Source of the DNA: Limnephilus marmoratus
Lineage: Eukaryota > Arthropoda > Insecta > Trichoptera > Limnephilidae
Assembly: GCA_917880885.1 (NCBI GenBank)
Contig: OU862919.1
Span: 11,364,001-11,428,000 of the forward strand
Reading direction: 5' to 3'
DNA: 64,000 bases
The position numbers were made by a program, and so were the translations under genes. This document shows positions 53,786-63,689 of the stretch, in pieces (positions within the stretch are counted from its first letter, which is position 1; every line of letters starts with the position of its first letter). The notes below the pieces were generated by a model. It was given only the letters and a program-made list of their open reading frames with translations. It was not told the origin of the DNA and did no database searches.

Positions 53786-53879
53786 GACAGTACTTAGCTG
53801 ATCACAATTTGTGATCAGCTAAGTACTGTCACAATCACAAAAGCTCCGATCACAAAAGCTCTGATCACAAAAGCTCCAA
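53786..53879. repeat. 45-bp perfect palindrome plus short tandem repeats
   Basis: GACAGTACTTAGCTGATCAC continues to the centre T, and the right arm is its exact complement (arms of 22 bp, 53786-53830). Three ATCACAAAAGCTC units follow. Block 1 (about 39497-39535) has only the left arm running straight to AAGAGCTCCAATGG, so the palindrome arose in block 2, apparently by local templated repair. Confidence 0.9.
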
Positions 53880-54439
53880 TGGTCTTAGAACTGGCATTAT
53901 TTAATGGGGACCTTTCAACTAACAAAAAACAAAACAGCGCTGAGTGACCATTTGATGACTTTGTCACAAGTGAATTTCTGCGAAATAACTGGGCCTTATT
54001 GTTAATTGGGTTAAATGCATGAAGTTGGATGTACATATAAACTATTTTCTTTGAACTTTGCAGTTTAACCACTGGCATTACTATAAATAAAAACGTTGTA
54101 TATATATTATTTGTAACCAGAATCGCTGTTTGACCTCATCGCACGCACCGGTGTCGATTCTATTGCACGAAAAATGTTCAGCGTGTAATAGTAATATTAA
54201 TGGAATGTTTGTAGAGCGCCATTTTTATGAGAAATTAACTCAAGGACTTTCAAATAGGGTTGAAATAAATATAAAAAAGAATAAATGAAAATTTGTCTGG
54301 TTAGGTTAATATTAATTTAATTTACTATCCACAAAGTACAGAACAATAAAAGGAAAAAATGGTATTAAAAGTATGATACAATAAGACAAATACAATACGG
54401 AGAGTAGAAAAGGACATAGTATGAAACTACGCAGTTAAC

Positions 54440-54588
54440 AATCACATATACGTCCAGGGGGCCGCACCAGATACAGTTGGGAGAGACAAATCCAAAAACT
54501 GTGTGAGGAGAGGATGGAACCGCCATTGACTGAGGCCGAAGTCCAGACGAATGGAAGCGCCTTGTCAATGCAGTGATGATGATGATGC
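54440..54588 (+). pseudogene. LINE 3'-end scrap next to F-box C2
   Basis: Paralogue of 40105-40250, with the same (ATG)n tail. Confidence 0.45.
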
Positions 54589-54592
54589 ACTA

Positions 54593-55066
54593 TCACATGT
54601 CTATAACATTGTCGTCTGCTTCATCAGAAAGCCTCACTCGCTTTGACGTGTCTTCTTCAGACGTTTGAAGAAAGGCTTCCAGTCTCTTGAGACTCTTGAA
54701 GGCAGATTCGAGCCCACGTTCAAGAGCGACGGATGAAGCCAAGGAGAAAGACCGCGATAGTCTAATGGCTGGTTTCAGGTCGATGGCATCACTAATGCCG
54801 AAGCGCACAAACGGTCCGCACAGATCTGGGACTTCAGTTTTTTTGGTGATGTGCAGATGCCAGCGTAGCCTGGTCCTCAAGGCTAGGTTGCCATTGATGA
54901 TCTTATTCCAAGTGGAATGAACCTCTGAAGCAGCAGCTAGGGAGCTATGGTCCAACTTTTTGAAGATCTTAGCTGCCAACTTGGTAGGAAGTTTAGCCAC
55001 AAGGTCCAGACCAAAAGTCGAGGAACTACTACCCGTCTGGCAAAACACTGAGTTGAGAGCTTCCAT
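54593..55066 (-). CDS. Small F-box protein, copy C2 (intact)
   Basis: 157 residues, identical in protein sequence to C1 although the DNA differs at a few sites. Features are as for C1: F-box at 22-70, basic-acidic C-terminus. C1 and C2 are 14.3 kb apart in the same orientation. Both C copies stay intact, whereas A and B have each lost one. Confidence 0.75.
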   Translation of the reverse strand: MEALNSVFCQTGSSSSTFGLDLVAKLPTKLAAKIFKKLDHSSLAAASEVHSTWNKIINGNLALRTRLRWHLHITKKTEVPDLCGPFVRFGISDAIDLKPAIRLSRSFSLASSVALERGLESAFKSLKRLEAFLQTSEEDTSKRVRLSDEADDNVIDM

Positions 55067-55076
55067 GGTAAAAAAT

Positions 55077-55522
55077 AGTTATATTAAATTAAAAAAACAC
55101 AGTTTGTGAAACACCACTTTTTTTGGAATGAATATTGCCAACCAGGTTCCGCTTAGCTCAAGCTGCGTAAATCAACTAAAGTAAATTAGATAGGTACAGA
55201 CACATATATAAAAGAAATTAAGAGAATTGGTGACAGAGATAGCAATAGAATAGGCGACACCCTATTGGTGCCAGAAAGAGATACAAATAGAAACGTGGGA
55301 GACAAAAATAATAATTACAGTTTGGTTAAGTAACGGGGGGGAGGGAGAGGGAGGGAACTGTTTCAGAAGAGGTTAACGGAATAAATTAAAAATGGGACTA
55401 TCAGATAAATTTATTTGGTTATTAATAATGTTTGATTTATTATTGACGGCTTTTTTTGATTTCGAGGGCTTCTAGATTGTTTAACCTAATTCCAATTCCA
55501 TTTTTATGTAATATTTTGGTCA
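55077..55522. other. 5' flank of F-box copy C2
   Basis: Matches 40740-41182. The segmental duplication ends at about 55522. Confidence 0.5.
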
Positions 55523-55726
55523 AAGTCCATAGTCAGTAATAAAATGTACAGGTAAAGTAACACGAGAAGGTTCACGACTTAAAATTAATTTTATTAAACA
55601 AAATGTTTTTACTATCTTCGGGACTGAATTCAAGTGTCTTGAGGTCTGAATTTAAGGATTAAATAAAATGCATAGGTGTTTAAAAATACCTACAAGTGAT
55701 CCGGTAACTCATATTACATATACCGG

Positions 55727-56098
55727 TGTAACAGGACGTACCCGAGGGATTTTCACCATGGATTCCTGACATTATTTGGAGTAAAAAATGTTAATAAAAT
55801 TTTGGTCCCCGGTGATATTTTTGATGTTTTTTTTTATTCATTTTTTCTACAAAAACAAAAAAATGGTAGGTTTTGGACGGTTGGAGGCGGGTTGAGGGGT
55901 TGATCGGTTACTCGGCTGAGTGACCAATGATAACAAGCGGAAGAATTTTTTTTTGCTTGAATTTGAAAAAAAAAATAAAAAAATGTCATCAAAAAAGTCA
56001 CCGGAGACAAAAATTTCATTTACACTTTTTACTCCAAATATGCTCAAGAATCGCTGGTTAAAATCTCCTCGGGTACGTCCTGTTACACCCTGTATATT
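55727..56098. mobile_element. Inverted-repeat element with arms of about 120 bp
   Basis: The left arm contains GTGTAACAGGACGTACCCGA, TTTGGAGTAAAAAATG and TTTGGTCCCCGGTGATATTT. The right arm has the complement in mirrored order, ending CCTGTTACACCCTGTATAT. The loop (about 55860-55955) has GGAGGCGGGTTGAGGGG. Ends resembling TATACAGGGTGTAAC are common in insect MITEs. Overlapping frames are artefacts. Confidence 0.8.
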
Positions 56099-56330
56099 TC
56101 AGAATCAAGAAAATTCTTAAACAGGTTTTATCTGATACTAATTAAAAAGCGGTAACCAATTTATATACATTTAAATTTAAATACTACTTGGTTTTTACCC
56201 CCCGGCTGGGATTTTACATATTTATTTTTTTAAAGACAAAAAACACTTAAATGTGCACATCAACATAAAACAACATACTTTTTACAATACAATATATGTA
56301 CATGTTACATCCTTAAATTTTTATTTGTAA

Positions 56331-56640
56331 CTAGCTGCGTTTCTGTGGCTAACGAAACACAACGCCATATACCGCCATCTGTTAATTTGCATACAAATCA
56401 AATCCACACCGACCGCTGCCGACCCGCTCGTTCACCACATGTAGACATTCTCCTTTTTATATTATATATTTCAACCAATTTACACAAAACCTTGACAAAT
56501 TATAAACCTAAATCTTCCTCATGAATCTATCTATTGGTGAAAACCGCATGAAAATCAGTTCAGTAGATTGTTTTAGTTTATCCCGAACAGACAGACAGAC
56601 GCGTCGAAGGACTAATCTAACATCGAGGATAATTTATGAA
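56331..56640 (-). mobile_element. Fragment of a widespread insect repeat with CTAGCTG end
   Basis: It begins ACTAGCTGCGTTTCTGTGG and later has GGTGAAAACCGCATGAAAAT, CAGTTCAGTAG and GAACAGACAGACAGACGCG. This phrase order is familiar from many insect genomes. The relation to the Helitron-type copies here is by the CTAGCTG end only. Confidence 0.45.
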
Positions 56641-57244
56641 GAGATTAAAAAAATACATTTTACAGTTAACGGAAAACATGTAGATACACATATTTATTTA
56701 ATTAACACGAAATGTATTCCATGTTATGTCGTAGTAGTAGTTCAAGTGTTACATACCATATTTGACAATAAATAATATGACAAATAATTTAACAGAATAA
56801 CAAACTTAAGATTGATGCAAAAAAAATTGGATAATTAATTGTAAAAACCTATAGCTAAATATTTCAACACGTAGGTAAAACACGAAATAGATGATTGCTC
56901 CTAGGTTAAACACATTCCTTTCACAAAAATATGTATCAAACAAATAATTGAAATTTCACACATCATTCTCGTCACTGTCCGTATCTGAGTAATTGCCACG
57001 TGTGCCTTTTGATGAAATCCTTATTTTGGAGTCGTTCTGCATGAATTACACAATTTTTCCGATCCTCAATAGAAACCGGTTTTCGATAACCTTGTTTCAC
57101 TGATATCACACAATATGTAATTACAGTCACACCGATTAAATAAACGGAGTCAAAATGACAGTAATAAAGTAGATTCAATCCAAAACAAAGTAATGGATTG
57201 GTTTTTCATCTTATGAAAACACTAATAATTATTATTAGGTACTA
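56641..57244. other. AT-rich, no recognised gene
   Basis: Short frames only; no repeat shared with the rest of the window. Confidence 0.4.
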
Positions 57245-57260
57245 AATGTAGAAATATTAA

Positions 57261-57328
57261 TTGTTTATAAATTGTTTATAAACATAAATAAATTGTTTAT
57301 AAACATACTACTAACTTGTTTATAAACA
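57261..57328. repeat. Cluster of TTGTTTATAAAC palindromes
   Basis: Four copies of TTGTTTATAAA(C) lie at about 57261, 57272, 57293 and 57316, three of them forming the palindrome TGTTTATAAACA. The half-site TGTTTA is the core bound by forkhead factors. A regulatory role is speculative. Confidence 0.6.
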
Positions 57329-57656
57329 TTAATAGTAGCATGATATTAACAACAATGGAATTTCCAAAGGATTTAGTCGCCTAATTAGCGGGAATAACCG
57401 CCATTGGAATTTCAAAATTTTGTTTCGCAGCGCATAATTAGGAATCGTCTGAAATATTGTTTTTAGAATCCAATTTTATGTAATTCCGAAAATTGGATTT
57501 TATAGGGTCGAATAAGTTATAAGAAATGAAAAATATAAATATTAATCATATAATGGTAGAGTGTCTTTCGAGTTTGGGTTTTTCGAAGATTTTACTGTAC
57601 GTTAATCCCCGTGTGAAATTTTGGGAGTGCACTTGGTATCTGTTCGACTATAGTTT

Positions 57657-57830
57657 CTAGTAGATGGTACACGAATTCTGAAAAGCATTACTATTTAAAC
57701 ATCTTAGATGTTCTTTAATTCTTATGTTTACGTTCCGGACCGTTTTTCCGGTGTAAAATTCAGAACAATCATTACAATTTAGTTTATATGCCCGAGTGGC
57801 TAAATTTATCGTCAATACAGATCTTACATG
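57657..57830 (-). pseudogene. Penelope-like GIY-YIG endonuclease fragment 1
   Basis: The minus strand encodes RAYKLNCNDCSEFYTGKTVR and then NIRIKEHLRC, matching the start of the GIY-YIG domain of Penelope-like retroelements (usual pattern YKLxCxxCxxxYxGxTxR...RxxEH). It stops at TAG at 57657. The reverse transcriptase is not present. It differs in sequence from the fragment at 58559-58887. Confidence 0.65.
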
Positions 57831-58369
57831 CCTAGATGAATTGTAGTGTAGATTGCCGCCTTTTGTCGCCTTAATATATATAGTGTTTAAAATATTAAAA
57901 ATTAAACGAAGGCATTTAACTCGTAGGTATTTTTATATTCCAGCTGCACGTATAATGTTGTAGATAATGTATACACCGCGATTTTGGTGAATTTTTGAGG
58001 CCTATGGTTTTAAGGAATAATGCATGGTATCAATGGTATTTACAGTTTTAATAAACGAGCAAATAAAATGAATTATTTTATTTGTAAAGTATTTAAAAAT
58101 ATTATTTTATATGTAAGTCTTTAAAAAACAATGCATATGTGTATTGTGAAAGGATCAATGTTTCAAAATTGTTTTCTTCCATAGAAAGCGTAGTAATGTT
58201 ATAGGCAGATTGCAGAAGGATGCAAATGAATTTGAGTCATAATTCTCAAAATGCAACTTGATTATAAAGATGTATGGAAATACCATAAAGATGTAAGTTC
58301 CATGACATCTTTCTACTTCTTAGAATGTTTATTTATTTGAACGCCGTAAAATGGCTTTTACAATCGGGT

Positions 58370-58555
58370 GATGCATATTTTTGTTATTTGTTTTGGGGTG
58401 TTATGCCGTGTTGCGCTACCTCCTCCTTTAGCCAACGTTTCGATCAGTGTTACAGTGTCCATCATCAGGGCAAATGTGTAAATGTTAGTGGTGAAATGTG
58501 CGCTTAAGTACTTCGAAGCAATACCGTGTTGCCAGCTCCATTCCACTGCGAGCTG
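58370..58555 (-). pseudogene. Penelope-like 3' region
   Basis: Follows the GIY-YIG remnant at 58559-58887. It carries GATGATGGACACTGTAACAC and GATCGAAACGTTGGC, resembling 21475-21545. Confidence 0.45.
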
Positions 58556-58558
58556 GCA

Positions 58559-58887
58559 TTACAGTATACTTGAAGATGGTTTTCTGCATTTAGCTTTGGT
58601 GTAGCCGTCAATTACCGGATACCAAGAATTATTGAGCTTAGCTCCTTCGTCTCTATTAATGTTAATAGGATTTTTATGAATTTCAATTGCCTCTGTAATT
58701 AGGCGTGCTCTATAAGTTTTGGGTCTTCCAGGACTTCAGGAACAAATCCAAAGAAATGGCCAGTTTCAATTAAATGCTCGGCGATTGCCGATTCGTCAGG
58801 ATGGCCAAGTTTACACGCTCGAAAGTGTTCCGATATCCTTTTGGAGATCGTCCGCTCTGTCTGGCCCACATAGACCTTATCACATCC
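58559..58887 (-). pseudogene. Penelope-like GIY-YIG endonuclease fragment 2
   Basis: The minus strand encodes GCDKVYVGQTERTISKRISE with a following HFRACKLGH and SAIAEHLIETGHFF, then after one frameshift (near 58700) LITEAIEIHKNPININRDEG and LNNSWYPVI, ending TAA. These are the successive conserved blocks of the Penelope GIY-YIG domain, including the YVGQT motif, the Arg of the R..EH block and the late Glu in EAIEI. 5' truncated: no reverse transcriptase. Confidence 0.8.
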
Positions 58888-58919
58888 GGATCAGCTGAGT
58901 GATAGCTGGGTGATACATA

Positions 58920-59281
58920 ATTCATGATACACGGTGGTACACAGAAGGGTAATTATAATAATAACAAAATAAGATGATAACATGTCGCATCAAGGGTAGT
59001 TGCATCCGTATACATTTATGAAAATCCTATTTTTCTTCGTGATATGACTTGTATCTTTCTGCAATGATAAACATGATAATTAACTTAAGTCTGCATCAAA
59101 AACCCATTTCTTCAAATTTTGGACTTGCTTCTCGGGTACAGATATTTTGTGTTTTTAACCAAGCTTCGTAATAAAGGTATTTAACAAGTTTCGCTCATAC
59201 CGGCACTTTTCGGAAATAAAACATTGGGCTGATATATTTTCTTCTTCCAGTATTTTTGTAAGTAATTGTGTATTTTTAATA
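58920..59281 (+). repeat. Dispersed repeat R34, copy 3, left part
   Basis: From about 59120 it matches 33925-34060 (GGCACTTTTCGG, ACATTGGGCTGATATATTTT, CCAGTATTTT). It continues at 60674 after the LINE insertion. Confidence 0.65.
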
Positions 59282-59619
59282 TAACTAACTAACTAACCAT
59301 CACGCCGTTTCCCCGCAGGGATAGGCAGAGAGGACGGACCGCCACACAACTCGATCTTGGCACACACTCCTTGCCTCGTTCACATGCATACATCAAATCA
59401 AATCAAATCAAATCAAAAAATATTTATTGTAAAATAAAAATTACAAAAGGTGTAGCTTATGGGTAGACCCCATTTCTTCCAGCTAACCACATTTATTTAA
59501 TTACAATGTTTATATAATATTATTTGTTTTATTATAATTACAATGTTAATACAGATAAAATAACAATATACCAATGAAAAAAATACAAATATATATACCA
59601 ATAAAAATAGGCGTTTCAT

Positions 59620-60105
59620 TTACGTGAGGTATTCACTCAACGTGTAGTGACATTTATTAACAAGGAAAGTGTTTAGTGACGATTTGAATTTGTGTGTATC
59701 TTGTATTTGTTTAATGTTATGTGGAAGCTTGTTATATACTTTAATGGCCATGTAGTATGGTCCTTTTTGGAATATTGTTTTGTTTGCTTTTGGCATTAAT
59801 AGGTTTTCTGTGAGCCTTGTAGCGTATTTATGTGTTGAGTTTTTTAGTGGGAACTTGTCTGTAGATGATCGCACTAACATGCATAACTCCATTATATATA
59901 TGTCTGTGACTGTCAGAATTTTCAGATTTTTAAACATAGGTCTACATGAATCTAAACGACCAGAGTTTGTAATTTTTCTTATGCATCTCTTTTGTATGAT
60001 GAAGACATCTTTGGCGTTTACCGAGTTTCCCCAAAAAATAATAACGTATTTTATTATTGAATATACATAACCATAGTATGCGGCTATTACTGATTCGGCT
60101 ATTAC
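59620..60105 (-). pseudogene. LINE ORF2 C-terminus (inner element)
   Basis: One uninterrupted minus-strand frame from about 60105 to the stop at 59620: AYYGYVYSIIKYVIIFWGNS, then FIIQKRCIRKI, the MFKNLKILTVTDIYIMELC block, KVYNKLPHNIK and a final KSSLNTFLVNKCHYTLSEYL. This is the textbook C-terminus of a Rex1/CR1/Jockey-like LINE. It is 5' truncated, with no stops, so it is young. The 3' tail is (CAAAT)n. Confidence 0.85.
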
Positions 60106-60106
60106 A

Positions 60107-60664
60107 TCGTCTCATATATGCTCTTCTATTATTCCGACTCTTCACATGGCCCGACTCAAGTATCTGATTCACTTGGTCGTGCCATGTTTTCCTCGGGCGT
60201 CCCCGATTTTTTTCTTCCATTCGCATTTGCGTCATATATTCTCCTTACACTCCTTTCTCGTTCATTCGCTCTACATGCCCAAACCATCTGAGCGTCCCTT
60301 TCTTAATCTTACTCATCACGCTTACATCAGCCTTGCATTCTTCGCGGATATCCACATTTCTCACACGATCGTACATGGTTTTACCACACATACGCCTCAG
60401 GGATCTTATTTCTACAACATTCAGTCTACTTTCATCCTTCCTCTGCCAGTTCTATGCCTCACTGCCATACATCAGGGTAGGTACCAGCACTGCATTATGG
60501 ACGGCTAACTTCGCTTCTTTGGACAGTTTTTTGTTGGCGCCAACGGCGTTCAGTCCTCCATTAATAGAGTTACCTGCATTTACCCTTCTTTCGATATCTA
60601 TGTCAGCCCTTCCATCTCTCGTAAACATACTTCCCAAGTACACAAACTCATCCACCTGCTCCAA
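60107..60664 (-). pseudogene. RTE-type LINE ORF2 C-terminus (outer element)
   Basis: The minus strand encodes VDEFVYLGSMFTRDGRADID, IERRVNAGN, LSKEAKLAVHNAVLVPTLMY followed by GSEA. The usual Trp is replaced by a TAG stop after Ala. Then come VEIRSLRRMCG, LRWFGHVERMNE, a frameshift, and GRPRKTWHDQVNQILESG. These are consecutive blocks of RTE-type reverse-transcriptase C-termini. The inner LINE cuts it at about 60106. Confidence 0.8.
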
Positions 60665-60673
60665 TATAATTGT

Positions 60674-60950
60674 TAATATTATTTCTCAAAAAAGGTAAAA
60701 GTAAGTACTATACATATAATAACTGTACCCGAGAAGCATACATGCGGATGCAACACAAAAACACGAAATATTCAGGAGATCAGAAAAACGGTGTTTATTC
60801 TGGCAAACCTCTCATTACTTCCGCAGTTTTTTCAATTATTATCTATTAAATTAATATTTGTGAGAGTTTTTTTGGCAAACCTAAATATTTCGTATTTTTG
60901 GAAATGGATCCATGTGTATGTAAAAGCTCCCCGTTAAATAAAGTTAATTT
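60674..60950 (+). repeat. Dispersed repeat R34, copy 3, right part
   Basis: Resumes with ATTATTTCTCAAAAAAGGTA, GAGAAGCATACATGCGGATG and GGCAAACCT, as at 34070-34290. Confidence 0.65.
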
Positions 60951-60954
60951 AAGG

Positions 60955-62095
60955 CTCTGCAACCGGGCCCGAAAAGGAGAAGATGAAGAGATACGAAATT
61001 ACGAATGTTAGAGGAGAGCTCTAACATTTACAGCGACAAAATCGATGCGAAAATTGCGAATTTGTTAATAAAACACGACTCGTTTAAAATAGAGCAAAAA
61101 TCTCGCAGGCATTATCTTAAACAGCATTTAAAGAAACACTGTGAATTTTTCATACATATAACTTGTAAAATAACTGAAACAAACGTGTTAAGATGAAACC
61201 ATAGTAAATAATGCAAAATCATATGTTTTTGTTTTGAAAATTTGATCGCTTAGAAGTATTGTAGATGCTTCAATTAAATATTTCGTGTAGAACATACCTT
61301 GGCCCTTAAAAATTTCGGTCATTTTTTTTATAAGTCTTTTAATAAGCCTATAAAAAAATAAAGTGTAAGGTCTAAGAAATACACTTTCAAGTCCAAACTC
61401 TCCTATTTATAAACCCCTTTTTGGTTATGGTTTTATTGTATAATGTGGCAAATTCAGTTTATTTTATAATGATCGCAAAAAAGTTGATATTTACACCCAA
61501 TCTTCCCATAATTAAAATAAAATATGCATTTTCGCGTTGATATTTTACAATACGGCCGCTAGTCGACGAATTCGGTTTTTCAAAGTGAACCCTATGGCGT
61601 CCACCGAAGAACTACTGTTCACGCCACAGTCGCCAAACCTCAGTCATGCCCCGAACTGAGCGGGAGATGGACGCGTCACTCCGCGTCGCTTGATTTCGTG
61701 AAATCAATTTTAAATTTCCGTTTTATTACAATAAACAATGCGTAAAACAGGAATTAATATTTTTTACAGGCCTTTACGAAATCAACCTGTAAAATAAAAC
61801 TCTCAAATACCTTTTCCAACCTTTTCAAAAGCTTTTTCTCAAGTATTTTTAAATTCCTCCCACAAAGGGCGTGAATTCCGATTTCGATTTTTTCCTGAAC
61901 TAGTGGATCGCCTTTATAATAATTTTTGAAGCATACTTTGCGATTTTTTTCCATCGTGGGAATTTTATATAATTTGCGTTTCGGCGCGGGCAAAGTCCAG
62001 ATATTATCTTCAAGAATAACTTATATTTTTTTTAGAGCTTTAAAACTTACCGTGTTTAAGGGAAATATGTAATAAATCGGTACAAATCCGGGTTG
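60955..62095 (+). repeat. Dispersed repeat R17, copy 3, split
   Basis: GCTCTGCAACCGGGCCCG to AACGTGT at 61188, then after the 721-bp insertion TATAATAATTTTTGAAGC to ACCGTGTTTAAGGGAAATAT. Compare 17105-17560. Confidence 0.7.
61192..61912. mobile_element. TTAA-flanked element, copy 2
   Basis: Collinear with 7685-8392 (AATAATGCAAAATCA, GATCGCTTAGAAGTA, CCCTATGGCGTCCACCGAAG, CTCAAATACCTTTTCCAACC). TTAA at 61188-61191 and TTTA at 61913-61916. It splits R17. Confidence 0.6.
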
Positions 62096-62394
62096 CCGGC
62101 CCTTAATGAAAATGTGCAAACCTTCGTTACATTTTTAAGTTAGTTAATTTTGATATTCGGCCATGGGTTTTAAGTTATAATAGATACTCACAGGATTCTT
62201 AAGTTTTTTTTTAATTATTAAAGCAAAATTACAGTAAGTAAATACATTATATTCAAGATACAAGGAAAAGATATATAATATTAGGGCAAATAAGAAAATT
62301 CTCGACATGTATTTGAAAATTGCGAATTTCGCCTTATTCTTTCTTATCTTATCGCCTTTTTCTCTTATCTTATTCTTATCAAAAGGTAAATACT
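62096..62394. other. AT-rich, nothing recognised
   Basis: A phrase near 62150 (TCGGCCATGGGTTTTAAGTT) recurs at 35461 and 49340. Confidence 0.4.
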
Positions 62395-63520
62395 AAGATT
62401 ATAAAATCCATAACTATATTGCTCCCCATGCAAATTATCAGGGTTTATTTTAAAATATATTAAAAAACAATTAACCTGAAATTGTCATTAGGAAATTGGT
62501 GATGCATAATTTCAATGGTAAGCGCCAGAATGATAAAATAATTACAATTATACTAAATAATTCATTTGGAAACATGACTACTTCTAAAAATCAGATTTCA
62601 GGGAACGCCAAAACTAATCCATTGGATGGCTATTAAGCAAAGGGTAGTAGAAAATACAACCCTGTCATTAAAAAAACCAATTAGCAAACTGGTATACGGA
62701 GTAACCCCTATTTCTTAACGATTATTGCCTCTGACGCTATCAAACCTATGGATAGTAACTAGAATTTAAGGATGTCATTAAAATCAAATGAGTCACACAT
62801 TACTCTGTAAAATCTTGGAAATCCATTGGGGTTGAAATTTAAATATAATGTTATTCGGAACATCAAAGAGAATCACGGCTTACCAACAAAGATATCGTAG
62901 TAGCACAGAATATATAAAATACTAGCTTTTGCCCCCGGTTTCGCTCGCATAGTACTAGGGGGGGTACCCACAGCGCCTCCTCCACCTTCCCTATACCCAC
63001 TCCAATCCCCCCTTTCTCCTCTCCCCGGCCCCTCTCCCCCCTCTCCCCCTCCCTTCCCACCTCCCTCCACAAATCCCCCCCTCCACTCTCCGCCCTCCCC
63101 CATCCCCCCTACCCCCCTCCGCCCTGTCCCTACATCCTATCTCCCGTTACCCCCTCCATACCCGCTACATTGATTTTTATACATACAGCTCGCGTGCCAC
63201 CTATTGCAATTTTTGTATATAAATTTCATAATGCCAGAGCTCTAAGCTATAGCCTATAGCCTATTCTGATGTACGAGCTATATTATTGTAAAGTTTCATT
63301 AAAATCCATTCAGTAGTGTTCGCGTGAAAGAGTAGCAAACATACATCAATACAAACTTTCGCCTTTATTATATTAGTAGGATATGGAAGAACTTGAGTAG
63401 ACCCGTGAAAAAAAAAACAAGTTGAAGGTTTATGCAAAGAACACTTGAGAACATTTTGACGTATTTTGAATTTTTACCTTTGAAATTAGATAAATTGTTC
63501 AAAAAAATTTTTTTTAACAT
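62395..63520. repeat. Dispersed repeat R23, copy with Helitron insertion
   Basis: Same ordered words as 36880-37570, interrupted at 62922-63381, resuming with GAAGGTTTATGC and GAATTTTTACCTTTGAAATT. Confidence 0.65.
62922..63381 (-). mobile_element. Helitron-type element with a polypyrimidine core
   Basis: On the minus strand it starts TCCTACTAATATAATAAAGG and ends in CTAG. It is flanked by A (62921) and T (63382) on the plus strand. The interior 62960-63180 is almost pure C/T on the plus strand. Shared words: TAAAGTTTCATTAAAATCCA, GTGAAAGAGTAGCAAAC. Non-coding. Confidence 0.75.
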
Positions 63521-63689
63521 TTTAACTCCGTTCAGGAGGACCGGAGAAAAAAAAATTGGTCCCTGGAGGCACATCTGAAAACCAACTTCATTCTAGAAGA
63601 AATTCTGAATTGTAGTTGAGCAGTGACATCATAGAATCAATGAAAAAAGAACAGAAATACGCAATATTGAAAAAAAATCAATTGATGTA

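Larger units (their letters stand above)
41205..55522. repeat. Segmental duplication, block 2
   Basis: Second copy of the block, with F-box copies A2, B2 and C2. It lacks the AT-rich insertion, two LINEs, MULE-like and hAT-like elements of block 1, and has gained a tRNA-carrying element (46125-46535), a SINE (51945-52362) and a palindrome (53786-53830). Confidence 0.9.
59282..60673 (-). mobile_element. Nested LINEs inserted in R34
   Basis: The outer element is an RTE-type LINE: its tail is (CTAA)n at 59282-59295, its 3' UTR is at 59296-59395, and coding sequence is at 60107-60664. The inner element (59395-60105) is another LINE with a (CAAAT)n tail at 59395-59416. A TAATAT direct repeat lies at the outer edges. 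Confidence 0.75.

Noticed and set aside
60146..60698. Two plus-strand frames of about 120 codons
   Set aside because: Antisense of the RTE-type LINE reverse-transcriptase fragment.
61754..61993. 79-codon Lys-rich minus-strand frame
   Set aside because: Crosses the junction of the TTAA element and R17; the other copies do not keep it open.
62863..63103. Gly/Glu/Arg-rich frames
   Set aside because: Artefact of the pyrimidine-rich core of the Helitron-type element.
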